DNA of 64,000 nucleotides from Alphaproteobacteria bacterium (GTDB lineage Bacteria; Pseudomonadota; Alphaproteobacteria; Micavibrionales; Micavibrionaceae), in assembly GCA_030427385.1 (NCBI GenBank), contig JAUHWR010000001.1, positions 1,608,042 to 1,672,041 on the forward strand, given 5' to 3'. The notes beneath the pieces were generated by a model, which saw only the letters and a list, made by a program, of their open reading frames with translations, was not told where the DNA came from and made no database searches. The position numbers were made by a program, and so were the translations under genes. Of this stretch, positions 21,028-30,984 are shown piece after piece (the stretch's first letter is position 1; the number at the start of each line of letters is the position of its first letter).

Positions 21028-22332
21028 ATGCACATCAATTACTTTATCTGGAATGACTTAAAAACAGAGCAAAAAGAGACGCTGATGCGCCGCTCTGCCA
21101 CGGATATCTCTGATATTATGGAGAAAATTCGCCCCATTATTGCCGATGTTCGTTTTAATGGCGATGCAGGATTGCTTGCCTATACGCGTAAGCATGACAA
21201 AGTTGACCTTGAACCACATCAAATTAAGGTAAGCGACGCCGAATTCGCCGCCGCCGAAGAAGAACTTTCATCTGAGTTAAAACATGCCATTGATCGCTGC
21301 GCGGCAAATGTGAAAAAATTTCATGAAGAACAATTAAGACGCGTTGAAAAAGAATGGTTATTTGAAGTGGAACCTGGCGTGTTTGCCGGGGAAAAAGTGA
21401 CACCGATTGATTCAGTGGGATTATACGCACCGGGCGGCAAAAACTCATTCCCCTCCAGCGTATATATGCTCGCTATTCCGGCAGTATTAGCAGGCATAAA
21501 ACATATTGCCCTCGTCAGCCCGCCGCGCCGTGATGGCAGCGCAGATGCCGCAACCCTTTATGCCGCCAAAATATCCGGTATAACTAACGTGTATAAGGCA
21601 GGCGGGGCGCAAGCTATCGCTGCCTTGGCTTATGGCACTGAGAGCATACCAAAAGTCGCCAAAGTTTTAGGGCCGTGCAGCCCCTATGGCGCGGCGGCAA
21701 AAATGGTACTTTCCCATATGATTGACCCCGGCATGCCGGCAGGCCCAAGCGAATCAATTATTCTTTGTGATGAAACGGCTAATCCACATAATACGGTTCT
21801 CGATTTATTAAATGAAATGGAACATGGATCAGACTCGGCCTCCCTGCTGGTCACAGATAACAAAGTGCTCGCCGATTATGTTTTTGCCGCCTTGCCTGAT
21901 GCTGTACGTGGACTACCAGCCCCTCAAAGCGAGTATTGTCAAAAGGTTCTTAAGTCATATGGCGGGATTATTTTAACCGAAAATATGGAGCAATCCATAG
22001 CTGTATGTAATGAAATGGCGACCGAACATTTGGTGATTAAAACCAAAAACCCGGAAGAAACGGCCAAGCATATTTTTAATGCCGGTGAAATTTTATTAGG
22101 CGAACATACGCCGTCTACATTAGGGAATTACGGCATCGGGGTGAACCATGTTCTGCCTACCGGCGGTATGGCACGTTCTTATTCCTGTACCTCTATTTGG
22201 GATTTTCTAAAACGTACTAGCATTGCTAAAACTACGAAGGATGGGCTAGAGACCCTTCAAGATCCTGTTGTGAAAATGGCAGAATATGAAGGATTTCCGG
22301 CACATATAAATGCGGTCACTGAGAGAAGCTGA
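21028..22332 (+). CDS. hisD: Histidinol dehydrogenase
   Basis: It oxidises L-histidinol twice with NAD+ to L-histidine, the last step of the pathway. It has 434 residues. Family blocks include YAPGGKNSFPSSVYMLAIPA, the metal and substrate region GPSESIILCDE, EHGSDSASLLV and the conserved EHL around residue 330 (ATEHLVI). AAGGG sits before the ATG. It is divergent from hisH and heads a plus-strand run of trmN6, gpt and a hydrolase. Confidence 0.96.
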   Translation: MHINYFIWNDLKTEQKETLMRRSATDISDIMEKIRPIIADVRFNGDAGLLAYTRKHDKVDLEPHQIKVSDAEFAAAEEELSSELKHAIDRCAANVKKFHEEQLRRVEKEWLFEVEPGVFAGEKVTPIDSVGLYAPGGKNSFPSSVYMLAIPAVLAGIKHIALVSPPRRDGSADAATLYAAKISGITNVYKAGGAQAIAALAYGTESIPKVAKVLGPCSPYGAAAKMVLSHMIDPGMPAGPSESIILCDETANPHNTVLDLLNEMEHGSDSASLLVTDNKVLADYVFAALPDAVRGLPAPQSEYCQKVLKSYGGIILTENMEQSIAVCNEMATEHLVIKTKNPEETAKHIFNAGEILLGEHTPSTLGNYGIGVNHVLPTGGMARSYSCTSIWDFLKRTSIAKTTKDGLETLQDPVVKMAEYEGFPAHINAVTERS

Positions 22333-22333
22333 T

Positions 22334-23092
22334 ATGGATAAAATCCATCTTTTGGATCAAAAAGTCTCTTTATATCAACCTGCTGAAGGGTTTAAAACCA
22401 CTCAAGATGCCGTATTACTGGCTGCGGCTTGCCCTGCGAAGAAGCAGGAACGCATTCTTGATTTGGGCTGCGGTGTCGGCGGCGCACTGTTTTGCTTACT
22501 ATGGAGAGAGCCGGAATTAATGATTACGGGGCTTGATAATGAACAAGCCTATCTTGACGTAGCGGGCGCAAATGCGTCTGAGAATGAACGTAACGTTTCA
22601 TTTGAAAATGCAGATGCGGCTCATTTTCGGGTCACTGACCCAAAGGAACGTTTTGACCATGTCATTTGCAACCCTCCCTATTTTAACACAGATAATCATA
22701 CCCCGTCCCCCGTAGATATTAAGGCAAAGGCGCGCAGTTATAACGGCTCAGGAAATGATTTAGAACTTTGGATTAAAAGCGCCCTGATAAATTTGAAACC
22801 AAATGGGTCGCTAACGATGATCAATCAAGCCAATAAACTTGATTTAATCTTGCAAATTTTTGGAAGGCGCTTTGGCGCAACGGAAATAATTCCTATTTAT
22901 AGCAAGCCAAATGAGCCTGCAAAAAGGGTCATTATCAGATCATATAAGGATCGCAACAGCCCCTGTAAGCTACTCCCCCCTATTTTGATGTATGATTCAG
23001 ATAAAAGACCCACTAAAACATCTGATCACCTCTTGCGTGACGGGCTCTCTTTTGACAGAGTATATGAACAGCAAAGGAGTCAATTGTCATGA
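22334..23092 (+). CDS. tRNA1(Val) adenine-37 N6-methyltransferase-like protein (TrmN6/YfiC family)
   Basis: A class I SAM methyltransferase of about 252 residues. The SAM loop is ILDLGCGVGGALFCLL and the catalytic NPPY motif (ICNPPYF) marks adenine-N6 or related nucleic-acid methylation. QPAEGFKTTQDAVLLAA near the start is the family N-terminus. I use the ATG at 22334, one base after the hisD stop, rather than 22310 inside hisD. Its stop overlaps the gpt start (ATGA). Confidence 0.87.
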   Translation: MDKIHLLDQKVSLYQPAEGFKTTQDAVLLAAACPAKKQERILDLGCGVGGALFCLLWREPELMITGLDNEQAYLDVAGANASENERNVSFENADAAHFRVTDPKERFDHVICNPPYFNTDNHTPSPVDIKAKARSYNGSGNDLELWIKSALINLKPNGSLTMINQANKLDLILQIFGRRFGATEIIPIYSKPNEPAKRVIIRSYKDRNSPCKLLPPILMYDSDKRPTKTSDHLLRDGLSFDRVYEQQRSQLS

Positions 23093-23595
23093 CCACCCCA
23101 TATCAAAAAGATTTCCCCGTATCATGGGAAGAATTACATCGCGATTCAAAAGCGTTGGCTTGGCGACTTTCCGACCAACAAAATTGGATCGGAATTGTTG
23201 GCATTGCACGTGGTGGCTTGGTTCCGGCGTGTATTATGGCACGCGAGCTAAATATTCGTAACGTCGAGACACTTTGTATTGCAAGTTATGACCATAAAGA
23301 TCAGGGCGATGCCAAAATCATTAATGCGCCTGATCTTAAAGATGGCGGTCGTGGGTGGTTATTTATTGATGATCTGGCAGATACCGGAAAAACAGTCCAA
23401 ATAGCAAAGAAATTATATCCGCATGCACATTATGCCTGTGTTTACGGTAAGCCCGAGGGGATCAAACAAATTCATACTTTCGTAACAGAAGTGTCACAGG
23501 ATACATGGATTCACTTTCCTTGGGATCTATCCTATCAATATAGCGCCCCCATTGCCGATCAAGTGCGTAAAGAAAAATTGCCTGAACAAGCATGA
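23089..23595 (+). CDS. gpt: Xanthine-guanine phosphoribosyltransferase
   Basis: A purine-salvage enzyme that transfers ribose-5-phosphate from PRPP to guanine or xanthine. It has 168 residues against about 152 for E. coli Gpt. VGIARGGLVPACIMARELNI, CIASYDHKDQ and the PRPP loop FIDDLADTGKT match Gpt closely, as does QDTWIHFPWD. It overlaps its neighbours by 4 bases on both sides. Confidence 0.94.
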   Translation: MTTPYQKDFPVSWEELHRDSKALAWRLSDQQNWIGIVGIARGGLVPACIMARELNIRNVETLCIASYDHKDQGDAKIINAPDLKDGGRGWLFIDDLADTGKTVQIAKKLYPHAHYACVYGKPEGIKQIHTFVTEVSQDTWIHFPWDLSYQYSAPIADQVRKEKLPEQA

Positions 23596-24365
23596 GTAAC
23601 AATGATCTGGAATTAATATCAGATAACGGAGAAAAAATCCGTATTCACTATCAGGAGCCGTTTGTTTTAGGAAGATGCCTTCTTGATCCCTATCTTATGA
23701 TTTTCTGCCATGGTTTTCCCAATGAAAATATGTCATCGCATGATGACCTGTTTAGAAAATTACAAAATGCATGCGCGCGCATCGGGGTTCATTCCGTCAT
23801 GTTTGATTTCAGGGGATGCGGAACCAGCGATGGCAATTCGGAAGATTTCACAATGGCATCGGCGACAGAGGATTTAGAAACAATCAAGGAATGGGCCAAT
23901 AACCGCGGATTTGAAAAATTTATGATTACAGGCGCCGGTTTGGGCGCGGTTCCGGCCATTTTAGGTGACGACCAAAATATCCTTGCCGGGGCGTTTTTCT
24001 GGCCGGTTTTACAGACACAAGATTATGCCATCCGTAATTTGGAGGCAGAGGAGCATAAATCTCATTTTGATATGGGCGGTTTCATTGAACTACATCATGG
24101 CAAAGTTGGCATTCCGCTCATCAAAGAATTATATCACATGGATATCATTGATGATTTAAACCGCATTAAATATCCATGCCTGTTGCAACAAGGCGCCGAT
24201 GACACCGTGATCCCCATTGAGCATTTGGAACTGGCAAAAGCGCATCTGAGAAATAAACGTATTGAAATTACAAGTTATCAAGATGGAACATACGGCCTGC
24301 CGCAGGATAATCATAGAAAACATATGATATATCATTATGAACAATTTATTCTGAAATACCTTTAG
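23592..24365 (+). CDS. Alpha/beta-hydrolase fold protein lacking the nucleophile serine
   Basis: A 257-residue alpha/beta hydrolase of the dienelactone-hydrolase/BAAT-like type: the oxyanion region is FCHGFPNENMSSH, then FDFRGCGTSDGNSED, with an Asp loop (QQGADDTVIP) and a late His (QDNHRKH). At the nucleophile elbow, where GxSxG is expected, the sequence reads GAGLG, so the Ser is replaced by Gly. It is therefore probably not a standard serine hydrolase; it may be non-catalytic. The 3' end overlaps the convergent tadA by 20 bases. Confidence 0.8.
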   Translation: MSNNDLELISDNGEKIRIHYQEPFVLGRCLLDPYLMIFCHGFPNENMSSHDDLFRKLQNACARIGVHSVMFDFRGCGTSDGNSEDFTMASATEDLETIKEWANNRGFEKFMITGAGLGAVPAILGDDQNILAGAFFWPVLQTQDYAIRNLEAEEHKSHFDMGGFIELHHGKVGIPLIKELYHMDIIDDLNRIKYPCLLQQGADDTVIPIEHLELAKAHLRNKRIEITSYQDGTYGLPQDNHRKHMIYHYEQFILKYL

Positions 24366-24831
24366 CTTTTCTTTTTTCTTGGAAAAATGATGTCAGAATA
24401 TCCCCACATTCCCGCTCTAACAGCCCTGATGTGATCTCTATTTTTTTGTGATGGCACGTCGGCAGATCAAAAAATTTTATCCCGCTGACCACCGCCCCGC
24501 CTTTTAAATCTTGTGCGCCGAAATATAATCGCCGAATGCGCGCAAAAGCAATTGCCGCCGCGCACATGGTGCAAGGTTCAAGAGTTACATATAGATCACA
24601 ATCGGGTATGCGCTGCGCGCCCAATTTTTGACATGCCTCACGGATAGCTAGCATTTCCGCATGTGCCGATGGATCGTTTAATTCCCTGGTGCGATTTCCT
24701 TGGACGGAAATAATGTCTTGCTCATATATAATGACTGCGCCAATTGGCACCTCTTGCCGCAAAGCGGCTCTATGCGCCTCTTCTAAAGCCTGTTGCATAT
24801 ATATTTCGTTTACTTTGTCCAATGAAAACAA
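24346..24831 (-). CDS. tadA: tRNA-specific adenosine deaminase
   Basis: It deaminates A34 of tRNA-Arg(ACG) to inosine. It has 161 residues. The catalytic HAE (DPSAHAEMLAIREA) and zinc ligands PCTMCAAAI are present, and the C-terminal LERECGDILTSFFQEKR is typical. It converges with the alpha/beta hydrolase and diverges from mscL. Confidence 0.95.
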   Translation of the reverse strand: MFSLDKVNEIYMQQALEEAHRAALRQEVPIGAVIIYEQDIISVQGNRTRELNDPSAHAEMLAIREACQKLGAQRIPDCDLYVTLEPCTMCAAAIAFARIRRLYFGAQDLKGGAVVSGIKFFDLPTCHHKKIEITSGLLERECGDILTSFFQEKRKAKGISE

Positions 24832-24835
24832 CCCC

Positions 24836-24864
24836 TTGACGCAGTTTGAATTTAATCCTATCTT
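24836..24864 (+). promoter_or_regulatory. Predicted mscL promoter
   Basis: TTGACG, 17 bases, TATCTT, about 36 bases before the mscL start codon. It is a good sigma70-like match in the tadA-mscL divergent gap. Confidence 0.6.
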
Positions 24865-24900
24865 ACGACAATTTTAAAATTGAAATAAAGGAATATTAGT

Positions 24901-25341
24901 ATGTTTAAAGAATTTAAAGATTTTATTGCGCGCGGCAATGTCATGGATATGGCCGTTGGTATCATTATGGGCGCGGCTTTTACAGCCATCGTTAATTCTA
25001 TGGTCGGTGATTTGATCATGCCATTTATTGGTGTTTTAACCGCCGGTGTCGATTTTGCCGACCAATATGTCGCCATCAGCGCCGGATCTTTCGATACCAT
25101 CTCTGCGGCACAAAACGCAGGATTAGACGCCGCAAAAGAAGCCGGCGCAACGGTTATTACATATGGCGTGTTCATTAACGCTGTTATTAACTTCCTAATC
25201 ATTTCTTTCGTCGTGTTTATGCTGGTCAAAGGCGTGAATAATCTGAAGAAAAAAGCCGAAGCTGAAGAAAAAGCAGCTCCAAAAGCACCACCTGTTGAAG
25301 TTGCCCTTCTGACAGAAATCAGAGATCTTTTAAAGAAATAA
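24901..25341 (+). CDS. mscL: Large-conductance mechanosensitive channel
   Basis: An inner-membrane homopentameric osmotic safety valve. It has 146 residues. The amphipathic N-helix [20 protein letters not shown] and TM1 ([20 protein letters not shown]) carry the conserved pore residues. TM2 is [20 protein letters not shown], followed by a Lys/Glu-rich cytoplasmic helix. Monocistronic: it has its own promoter and a strong terminator. Confidence 0.97.
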   Translation: MFKEFKDFIARGNVMDMAVGIIMGAAFTAIVNSMVGDLIMPFIGVLTAGVDFADQYVAISAGSFDTISAAQNAGLDAAKEAGATVITYGVFINAVINFLIISFVVFMLVKGVNNLKKKAEAEEKAAPKAPPVEVALLTEIRDLLKK

Positions 25342-25363
25342 ATTTAATTAAATGGACAAATAT

Positions 25364-25393
25364 AAAAACCCCGCTCGCAAGCGGGGTTTTTTT
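25364..25393 (+). terminator. Intrinsic terminator after mscL
   Basis: CCCCGCT and AGCGGGG form a 7-bp GC stem with a 4-base loop, extended by A5/T5 and ending in T7. A-rich upstream bases may allow it to act from the other strand too. Confidence 0.9.
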
Positions 25394-25503
25394 AGATTAC
25401 GAGAATTGGAATTTTCAATTTAATATTATAAGACTTAGATTCATACCAGTTTGCTCATAAAGAAGCAGCCCTTGACCTACTGCTACTGACATTATGTCGC
25501 CAG

Positions 25504-27798
25504 CTATGTGTTAGCCTTTTTAGATTGCTTACTTTTTTTGCGATGTCTTTCAAACCTGAAAACCATTTCATCTTTTTTATAATCAACAAAAACATCCCCG
25601 CCATTTTTCAGCTTTCCGAACAGAATCTCTTCGGAGAGCGGTCGCTTGATCTCTTTTGTAATCATGCGTCCGAGCGGTCTAGCCCCCATTGCCGGATCAT
25701 AACCCTGTTTAGCAAGATAGGCACGCGCCTCATCGGATAGCGAGATAGTAATATCGCGTTCAGATAATTGTGCCTCTAATTGCATAATAAATTTATCTAC
25801 AACGCGCTCAACTGTCTCTTGAGATAGGGCTTTGAATGGGACAATAGCATCTAAGCGATTACGGAATTCCGGAGAGAATTGACGTTTAATTTCCTCGGCA
25901 TCATCGCCTACGCGCATTTCCCCGCTATTAAAACCAATTGGCGCTTTTGCAAGCTGCGCTGCGCCTGCATTGGTGGTCATAATCAAAATGACGTTTCTGA
26001 AATCAATAGTTTTGCCGTTATTATCGGTTAACTTGCCGTAATCCATGACCTGAAGAAGGATATTAAACAAATCGGGATGCGCCTTTTCAATTTCATCTAA
26101 TAACAGGACACAATGCGGATGCTGATCAACTTTATCTGTTAATAAACCACCTTGCTCATACCCCACATAACCGGGCGGCGATCCGATCAGACGCGAAACG
26201 GAATGACGTTCCATATATTCGGACATATCAAAGCGTAGCAATTCGACGCCCATCGTTTTTGCTAACTGGCGTGCAACTTCGGTTTTACCAACGCCGGTCG
26301 GGCCGGAAAATAAATAGCTGCCAATCGGTTTATCCAAATCGCCAAGTCCAGCCCGTGACATTTTAATGGCATCCGCAACCATTTCAATGGCTTGGTCTTG
26401 ATCAAAGACCAAAGTTTTTAAATCACGCTCTAATAATTTCAGAGAGTCATGATCATTTTTATTCAGTGTTTTTGCCGGAATTCTGGCGATTGCAGCCACG
26501 ACGCCCTCGATATCTTTGGCATTAATTTGTTTCTTGCGCTTAGAGACAGGTAATAACATTTGCGCCGCGCCGACTTCATCTATGATATCAATCGCTTTAT
26601 CCGGCAATTTGCGATCACCAATATAACGCGCGGACAATTCCACCGCCGCACGAAGGGCATCCAGTGTATATTTTACTTTATGATGAGATTCATAATAAGG
26701 CTTTAAGCCCTTGAGAATCTTAATTGCATCATCAATGCTCGGCTCACTAATATCGACTTTTTGGAAACGACGTACAAGGGCACGATCTTTTTCAAAATAA
26801 TTGCGATATTCTTTATAAGTGGTCGATCCAATGCACCGAATTGACCCATTAGCAAGCGCAGGCTTTAACAGGTTTGATGCATCCATCGCCCCGCCCGATG
26901 TGGCGCCTGCACCGATAATGGTATGAATTTCATCAATAAATAAAACCGAATGTTCGATATTTTGTATTTCTTTGATGACAGCCTTTAAACGCTCCTCGAA
27001 ATCACCGCGATAACGAGTCCCCGCAACCAATGCTCCCATATCCAGCGAATATATTACGGCCTCGGATAAAACGTCCGGCACGTCATGATCAATAATTTTC
27101 TTGGCGAGCCCTTCCGCGATTGCGGTTTTACCAACACCCGGATCACCCACATATAACGGGTTGTTTTTAGAACGACGGCATAGGATTTGAATGGTGCGAT
27201 TAACTTCTTCCTCGCGTCCAATTAATGGATCAATTTTGCCCTTATGTGCCTTTTCGTTTAAGTTCACACAATAAGCACGCAGCGCCTCTTGACCGGTTTT
27301 ATTCTCTCCGCCTTCTTCCTCTTCCACGCCTGTGGGTGCCTCATTTGCCTCAAAATCATTCATCGGAATTTTGGCAATGCCATGGGTGATATAATTGACT
27401 GCGTCATATCGGGTCATGTCCTGTTCTTGCAGAAAATACACCGCATAACTTTCACGCTCTGAAAATAGAGCAATTAGCACATTTGCCGCCGTCACTTCTT
27501 CGCGCCCCGCAGATTGCACATGAATGGCGGCGCGTTGCAAAACACGTTGAAATGCTGTTGTCGGCTTAGCCTCTTCCATATCTTTATTGATAAGATAATG
27601 CAGTTCGCTATCCAGATAACTGATTAAATGATCCCTTAAGTCCGGCATAGAAATCCCGCAGGAGCGCAGCACTGCCATCGCATCCTGATCCTCCGTCATC
27701 GCCAGAAGCAAATGCTCTAAAGTTGCAAATTCATGCTTGCGGTCATTAGCAAGGATCAGGGCTTTATTGAGAGTTTGTTCAAGATTACGGGATAACAT
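25504..27798 (-). CDS. clpA: ATP-dependent Clp protease ATP-binding subunit ClpA
   Basis: An AAA+ unfoldase that feeds ClpP. It has 764 residues from the start chosen. The N-domain ([15 protein letters not shown]) is followed by two AAA modules with Walker A loops [13 protein letters not shown] and [13 protein letters not shown], Walker B LFIDEIHT and [10 protein letters not shown], and the ClpP-binding IGF tripeptide (PIGFNSGE). The ORF-track start at 27822 lies inside clpS. The ATG at 27798 follows GAGAAGGAATAATC and gives the usual [14 protein letters not shown] start. Confidence 0.97.
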   Translation of the reverse strand: MLSRNLEQTLNKALILANDRKHEFATLEHLLLAMTEDQDAMAVLRSCGISMPDLRDHLISYLDSELHYLINKDMEEAKPTTAFQRVLQRAAIHVQSAGREEVTAANVLIALFSERESYAVYFLQEQDMTRYDAVNYITHGIAKIPMNDFEANEAPTGVEEEEGGENKTGQEALRAYCVNLNEKAHKGKIDPLIGREEEVNRTIQILCRRSKNNPLYVGDPGVGKTAIAEGLAKKIIDHDVPDVLSEAVIYSLDMGALVAGTRYRGDFEERLKAVIKEIQNIEHSVLFIDEIHTIIGAGATSGGAMDASNLLKPALANGSIRCIGSTTYKEYRNYFEKDRALVRRFQKVDISEPSIDDAIKILKGLKPYYESHHKVKYTLDALRAAVELSARYIGDRKLPDKAIDIIDEVGAAQMLLPVSKRKKQINAKDIEGVVAAIARIPAKTLNKNDHDSLKLLERDLKTLVFDQDQAIEMVADAIKMSRAGLGDLDKPIGSYLFSGPTGVGKTEVARQLAKTMGVELLRFDMSEYMERHSVSRLIGSPPGYVGYEQGGLLTDKVDQHPHCVLLLDEIEKAHPDLFNILLQVMDYGKLTDNNGKTIDFRNVILIMTTNAGAAQLAKAPIGFNSGEMRVGDDAEEIKRQFSPEFRNRLDAIVPFKALSQETVERVVDKFIMQLEAQLSERDITISLSDEARAYLAKQGYDPAMGARPLGRMITKEIKRPLSEEILFGKLKNGGDVFVDYKKDEMVFRFERHRKKSKQSKKANT

Positions 27799-27800
27799 GA

Positions 27801-28151
27801 TTATTCCTTCTCCATGATGCATTGCAGCGGCTGTTCGTTTTGACGCGCGAAATCGAGCACTTGTGCCACCTTGGTTTCGGCCACCTCATGCGTAAAAATC
27901 CCGCAAATTCCAACGCCGCGGCGATGAACATGCAACATGATATCCGTTGCTTCCTGACGGTTTTTGGAAAAAAAGCGCTCCAGAACATGTACAACAAATT
28001 CCATGGGCGTATAATCATCATTTAACAATAATACTTTATAAAGCGCCGGCTTCTCATTTTTCACACGCGGTTTGAGCAATAATCCTGTGCCCGGATCTTC
28101 TTCCCTATCCGGATCATGGTCATTGTCTTTTTCGGCGCAAAATATATTCAT
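27801..28151 (-). CDS. clpS: ATP-dependent Clp protease adaptor ClpS
   Basis: The N-end-rule adaptor that delivers substrates to ClpA. It has 116 residues, with a disordered acidic N-terminus followed by the ClpS core [20 protein letters not shown] and [21 protein letters not shown]. It lies directly upstream of clpA with 2 bases between stop and start, the usual pairing. Confidence 0.96.
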   Translation of the reverse strand: MNIFCAEKDNDHDPDREEDPGTGLLLKPRVKNEKPALYKVLLLNDDYTPMEFVVHVLERFFSKNRQEATDIMLHVHRRGVGICGIFTHEVAETKVAQVLDFARQNEQPLQCIMEKE

Positions 28152-28187
28152 CTATCTATTTTAACGGGAAGTCAGAAAAAGGGAAAT

Positions 28188-28213
28188 AAAAAAAGGGTGC
28201 TTTTCAGCACCCC
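28188..28213 (-). terminator. Intrinsic terminator after the DUF481 gene
   Basis: On the minus strand GGGTGCT and AGCACCC form a 7-bp stem with a GAAA loop, followed by T7. It lies 20 bases after the stop of the DUF481 gene. Confidence 0.88.
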
Positions 28214-28232
28214 TTTAGAAATTAGACTAAAT

Positions 28233-29246
28233 CTACCACTCATATCCGAGCTTAAGCGAATATTTCGTATCGGCTTCTCTGGTTCCCGCCGCAGGATCAT
28301 TATCCCAATCAAAATCAACCTGCGCCGTACCTGTTAAATATTTACTGACGGGAACGCGCAATCCTGTTTCACTTTGGAATAAGAAGGCATCAATCGGATC
28401 ATAAGGCAAATCAAGCTCGTGTTTATGAAACAACGTAAACATATCATCCCAGAATGTTTGATCGTAATCCAACGCAAAGGCCGCCGCGATATCTTCTTCG
28501 GTATTTCCGGTTTCGTAATCTTCATAGATATAATTCAGACCGCCGCGCACTTTTAAATTCAGATCATCCTCTTCATAAAATTGATATCCGACAAACGGCC
28601 CTGTCTTTGATCTCAAATTAAGCAAGGCAACTTTGTCAATTTCAAATTCCTGACGCAGGCCCACAAACCATTTTTCACTTAAAAATCGGTTATATTCGCC
28701 ATATAGAGTCTGGTCATTTTCTGTCTCTACGCCCTCATCATTTGCAAAATTCACATTACCGCCCAAAATCCAACGATTATGCTCATTGCGTGCTTTGGTT
28801 TCACCATCGCCTGTTAAGGCTTTCTTCTGGCTATTCCCATCATCCAAAGATGCCCCCAGGTTAATTCGGCCAGACCACTTATATTTTGATGGATCTTCGG
28901 CATCGAATCCAGCCGCCGGCTCAACACTGGCAACGTCTTCCTCTATCTCTGCAATGAGCGAAGGGGCCTCATCCGATAAAGGCGACGCCGCGATATCATC
29001 ATAAGATAACATCGTACCCTGCTCGGTCTGTACCGCCAAAACTTGCGCAAAAGGAATATCCAATTCCGCGCCATAATGAGTTTTAAAACCTAGCCCCGCG
29101 CCATTTTGATTGGTTATAATTTGCCCGCTTATTCTGTCACCGTTTTTCAACATAAGAATATCGGACGCCTCTGCAACGGAGCCGCATAACGCCAGCACCA
29201 TAATTGTAGATAAAAATGAAAATCTTTTTGAAGTATTATTGAACAT
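28233..29246 (-). CDS. DUF481 family outer-membrane beta-barrel protein
   Basis: A 337-residue exported protein with a signal peptide cut after SVAEAS. A small N-terminal domain (DILMLKNGDRISGQIITNQN) precedes a Glu-rich linker and a DUF481 barrel (about residues 120-337), seen as alternating strands such as WSGRINLGASLDDGN and LSEKWFVGLRQEFEID. The final residue is Trp (LKLGYEW), an outer-membrane insertion signal. YdiY is a relative; the function is unknown. It is monocistronic. Confidence 0.88.
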   Translation of the reverse strand: MFNNTSKRFSFLSTIMVLALCGSVAEASDILMLKNGDRISGQIITNQNGAGLGFKTHYGAELDIPFAQVLAVQTEQGTMLSYDDIAASPLSDEAPSLIAEIEEDVASVEPAAGFDAEDPSKYKWSGRINLGASLDDGNSQKKALTGDGETKARNEHNRWILGGNVNFANDEGVETENDQTLYGEYNRFLSEKWFVGLRQEFEIDKVALLNLRSKTGPFVGYQFYEEDDLNLKVRGGLNYIYEDYETGNTEEDIAAAFALDYDQTFWDDMFTLFHKHELDLPYDPIDAFLFQSETGLRVPVSKYLTGTAQVDFDWDNDPAAGTREADTKYSLKLGYEW

Positions 29247-29304
29247 GCCTTTTTAAAACAGAAAAAAAACACAGAGTCTAGTTTGGATCAGACCAATATT
29301 TAAA

Positions 29305-30246
29305 TTATTCTACCCAATCAGCTTCATTTAACTCGCCTGCTTTTAGCTTTGCCTGGATTTGTGGCTTTAAAATTTTATCTGCAAATTTTTCAGCATCAAC
29401 AACATGTTTGAACAAATCTGGACGCTCGGGGCGATAATTCACGTCATGGGCCAAGTCAAATTGCGAAATAGCATGATTTAAACGACCTAGGCGTTTTTCC
29501 CCTTCCTGCATTTTTTTAACTTCAATATCCCCTGCCGCAATCAACTCATAATGCATCTTTCGTTTCCCCATACCCACTGCAAAAGCCAACTGAATTCCTT
29601 CCAAAAAGGCCGCGGCAACACTTAAGCATTGTGATATCTTAATTTTTTTCCCGCGATGTTCCTTTGCCATGAAGTTAAACGTCGTTGTATGGCCCGCCCC
29701 GCGTAATATAACACCGCAACGCGCCTGCTCCGGGCTGATATTAATGACAAGGGCAACATTGGTATCATGCTCGATTGTGACCGGTTTTCCGGCATCTTGA
29801 AACGCTTGTTCAGCCAATTTTACGGCGCGTGCGTAATCGTCTTTATGCATTGCATCGAATTTTTCAATTATGTCCAAGAAGGGATGATGCTCTCCCTCTT
29901 TGAAAATGCACTTACCGTCAAAATATACAGCGCCCCAAGATTCGGGATTATATTGACGTTCAAACCCGTCTGTAACCTTATACCAGACCTGCTGCCAATC
30001 AAAATTTGGCTCATACATTAATTTTCCGCCGTCTTGAAAGCTGGAAATCATTTTTGCCGCCAAACGAATGGAGGAATGCATATTATGACCGCGCACAATA
30101 AATGTTTCCTGAATTTTACCTTGCTGATCGATCATAGGTACAACGATACGATTGCTCAGCGCCGTCACCGCTTCGACTTCATCCTCACTCAGCCGGTCAC
30201 GGATCACAAACTTTTCACGCAGTAATGATGTATTAAAATCGCCCAT
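29305..30246 (-). CDS. Conserved-looking protein of unknown function
   Basis: A 313-residue soluble protein I do not recognise. It has no signal peptide and no membrane helix. Notable stretches are IVRGHNMHSSIRLAAKMISS, CGVILRGAGHTTTFNFMA and LSVAAAFLEGIQLAFAVGMG, which suggest a mixed alpha/beta core. His and Met are frequent. The C-terminal half is helical and charged. It lies alone between the DUF481 gene and a divergent exported protein. Codon use matches the core genes, so it is likely native. Confidence 0.75.
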   Translation of the reverse strand: MGDFNTSLLREKFVIRDRLSEDEVEAVTALSNRIVVPMIDQQGKIQETFIVRGHNMHSSIRLAAKMISSFQDGGKLMYEPNFDWQQVWYKVTDGFERQYNPESWGAVYFDGKCIFKEGEHHPFLDIIEKFDAMHKDDYARAVKLAEQAFQDAGKPVTIEHDTNVALVINISPEQARCGVILRGAGHTTTFNFMAKEHRGKKIKISQCLSVAAAFLEGIQLAFAVGMGKRKMHYELIAAGDIEVKKMQEGEKRLGRLNHAISQFDLAHDVNYRPERPDLFKHVVDAEKFADKILKPQIQAKLKAGELNEADWVE

Positions 30247-30346
30247 ATTCAGGTATTTATCCTATCATAGATATTTTATAAATCTATCTCTGTGATGCTT
30301 TATTGTAAACTTTCTCTTTTTACAAAAAATATGCTAAGAAAGTAGG

Positions 30347-30937
30347 ATGAAAAATAAACTATATATCCTATCTGCTTTTTTTGTAATGGCGTCCTATGCA
30401 CCTGTCTCTCTTGCCCAGAGTAGCGATAATGCACTGCCGACAATCTCTAAAACTAATTCGCCCAAACAATTGCAATCGGCCGATCACTTGCCCGTCCAAA
30501 ACCTGGATACCGACACCAGATCGCAAAATAGATTGGTCATTAATCCGATGGACGTGATCAAAGCCAAAGAGGAGCAAAATAATAAAAAAGGATATTGGAA
30601 ATCTTCCGAATTAAAAGATCAAGGCACTTCAAAAGAAGCGACAGAGCTTCCTAAAGATGCATCAAAAGAGGATAGTATTGAAGATCACGCGACGCCTGAA
30701 GCTTCTGTCATTGTCGAGGAAATTCCGATTGAACAAAGTGCCGCGCAGAATAAAAATAACGATGCTGAAATTAAGCCGGAGCCGACTAAGGAAAGCATTG
30801 CCAATAATATTGATAATCAGGCATCTGCCCCTCCCGCGGCAAAAAAAGACAACGCCCCCATCATTAAAAAAATAACTGCCGCACAACAATCTATACCCAG
30901 ACCTCAAGTCCCGGAACGCACTTGGAGCGTAGAATAA
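30347..30937 (+). CDS. Exported, disordered Lys/Glu/Pro-rich protein
   Basis: A 196-residue protein with a clear signal peptide (MKNKLYILSAFFVMASYAPV, cut after SLAQ). The mature part is low-complexity, dominated by Lys, Glu, Asn, Pro and Ala, with no predicted fold and no Cys, so it is not a lipoprotein. It ends in PRPQVPERTWSVE. The likely location is the periplasm or outside. The function is unknown. It is 47 bases upstream of the glycyl-tRNA synthetase gene. Confidence 0.72.
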   Translation: MKNKLYILSAFFVMASYAPVSLAQSSDNALPTISKTNSPKQLQSADHLPVQNLDTDTRSQNRLVINPMDVIKAKEEQNNKKGYWKSSELKDQGTSKEATELPKDASKEDSIEDHATPEASVIVEEIPIEQSAAQNKNNDAEIKPEPTKESIANNIDNQASAPPAAKKDNAPIIKKITAAQQSIPRPQVPERTWSVE

Positions 30938-30984
30938 TTTTTTTTCAGTAGATTTTATTGAACGCATATCTTATGACTTAATTT

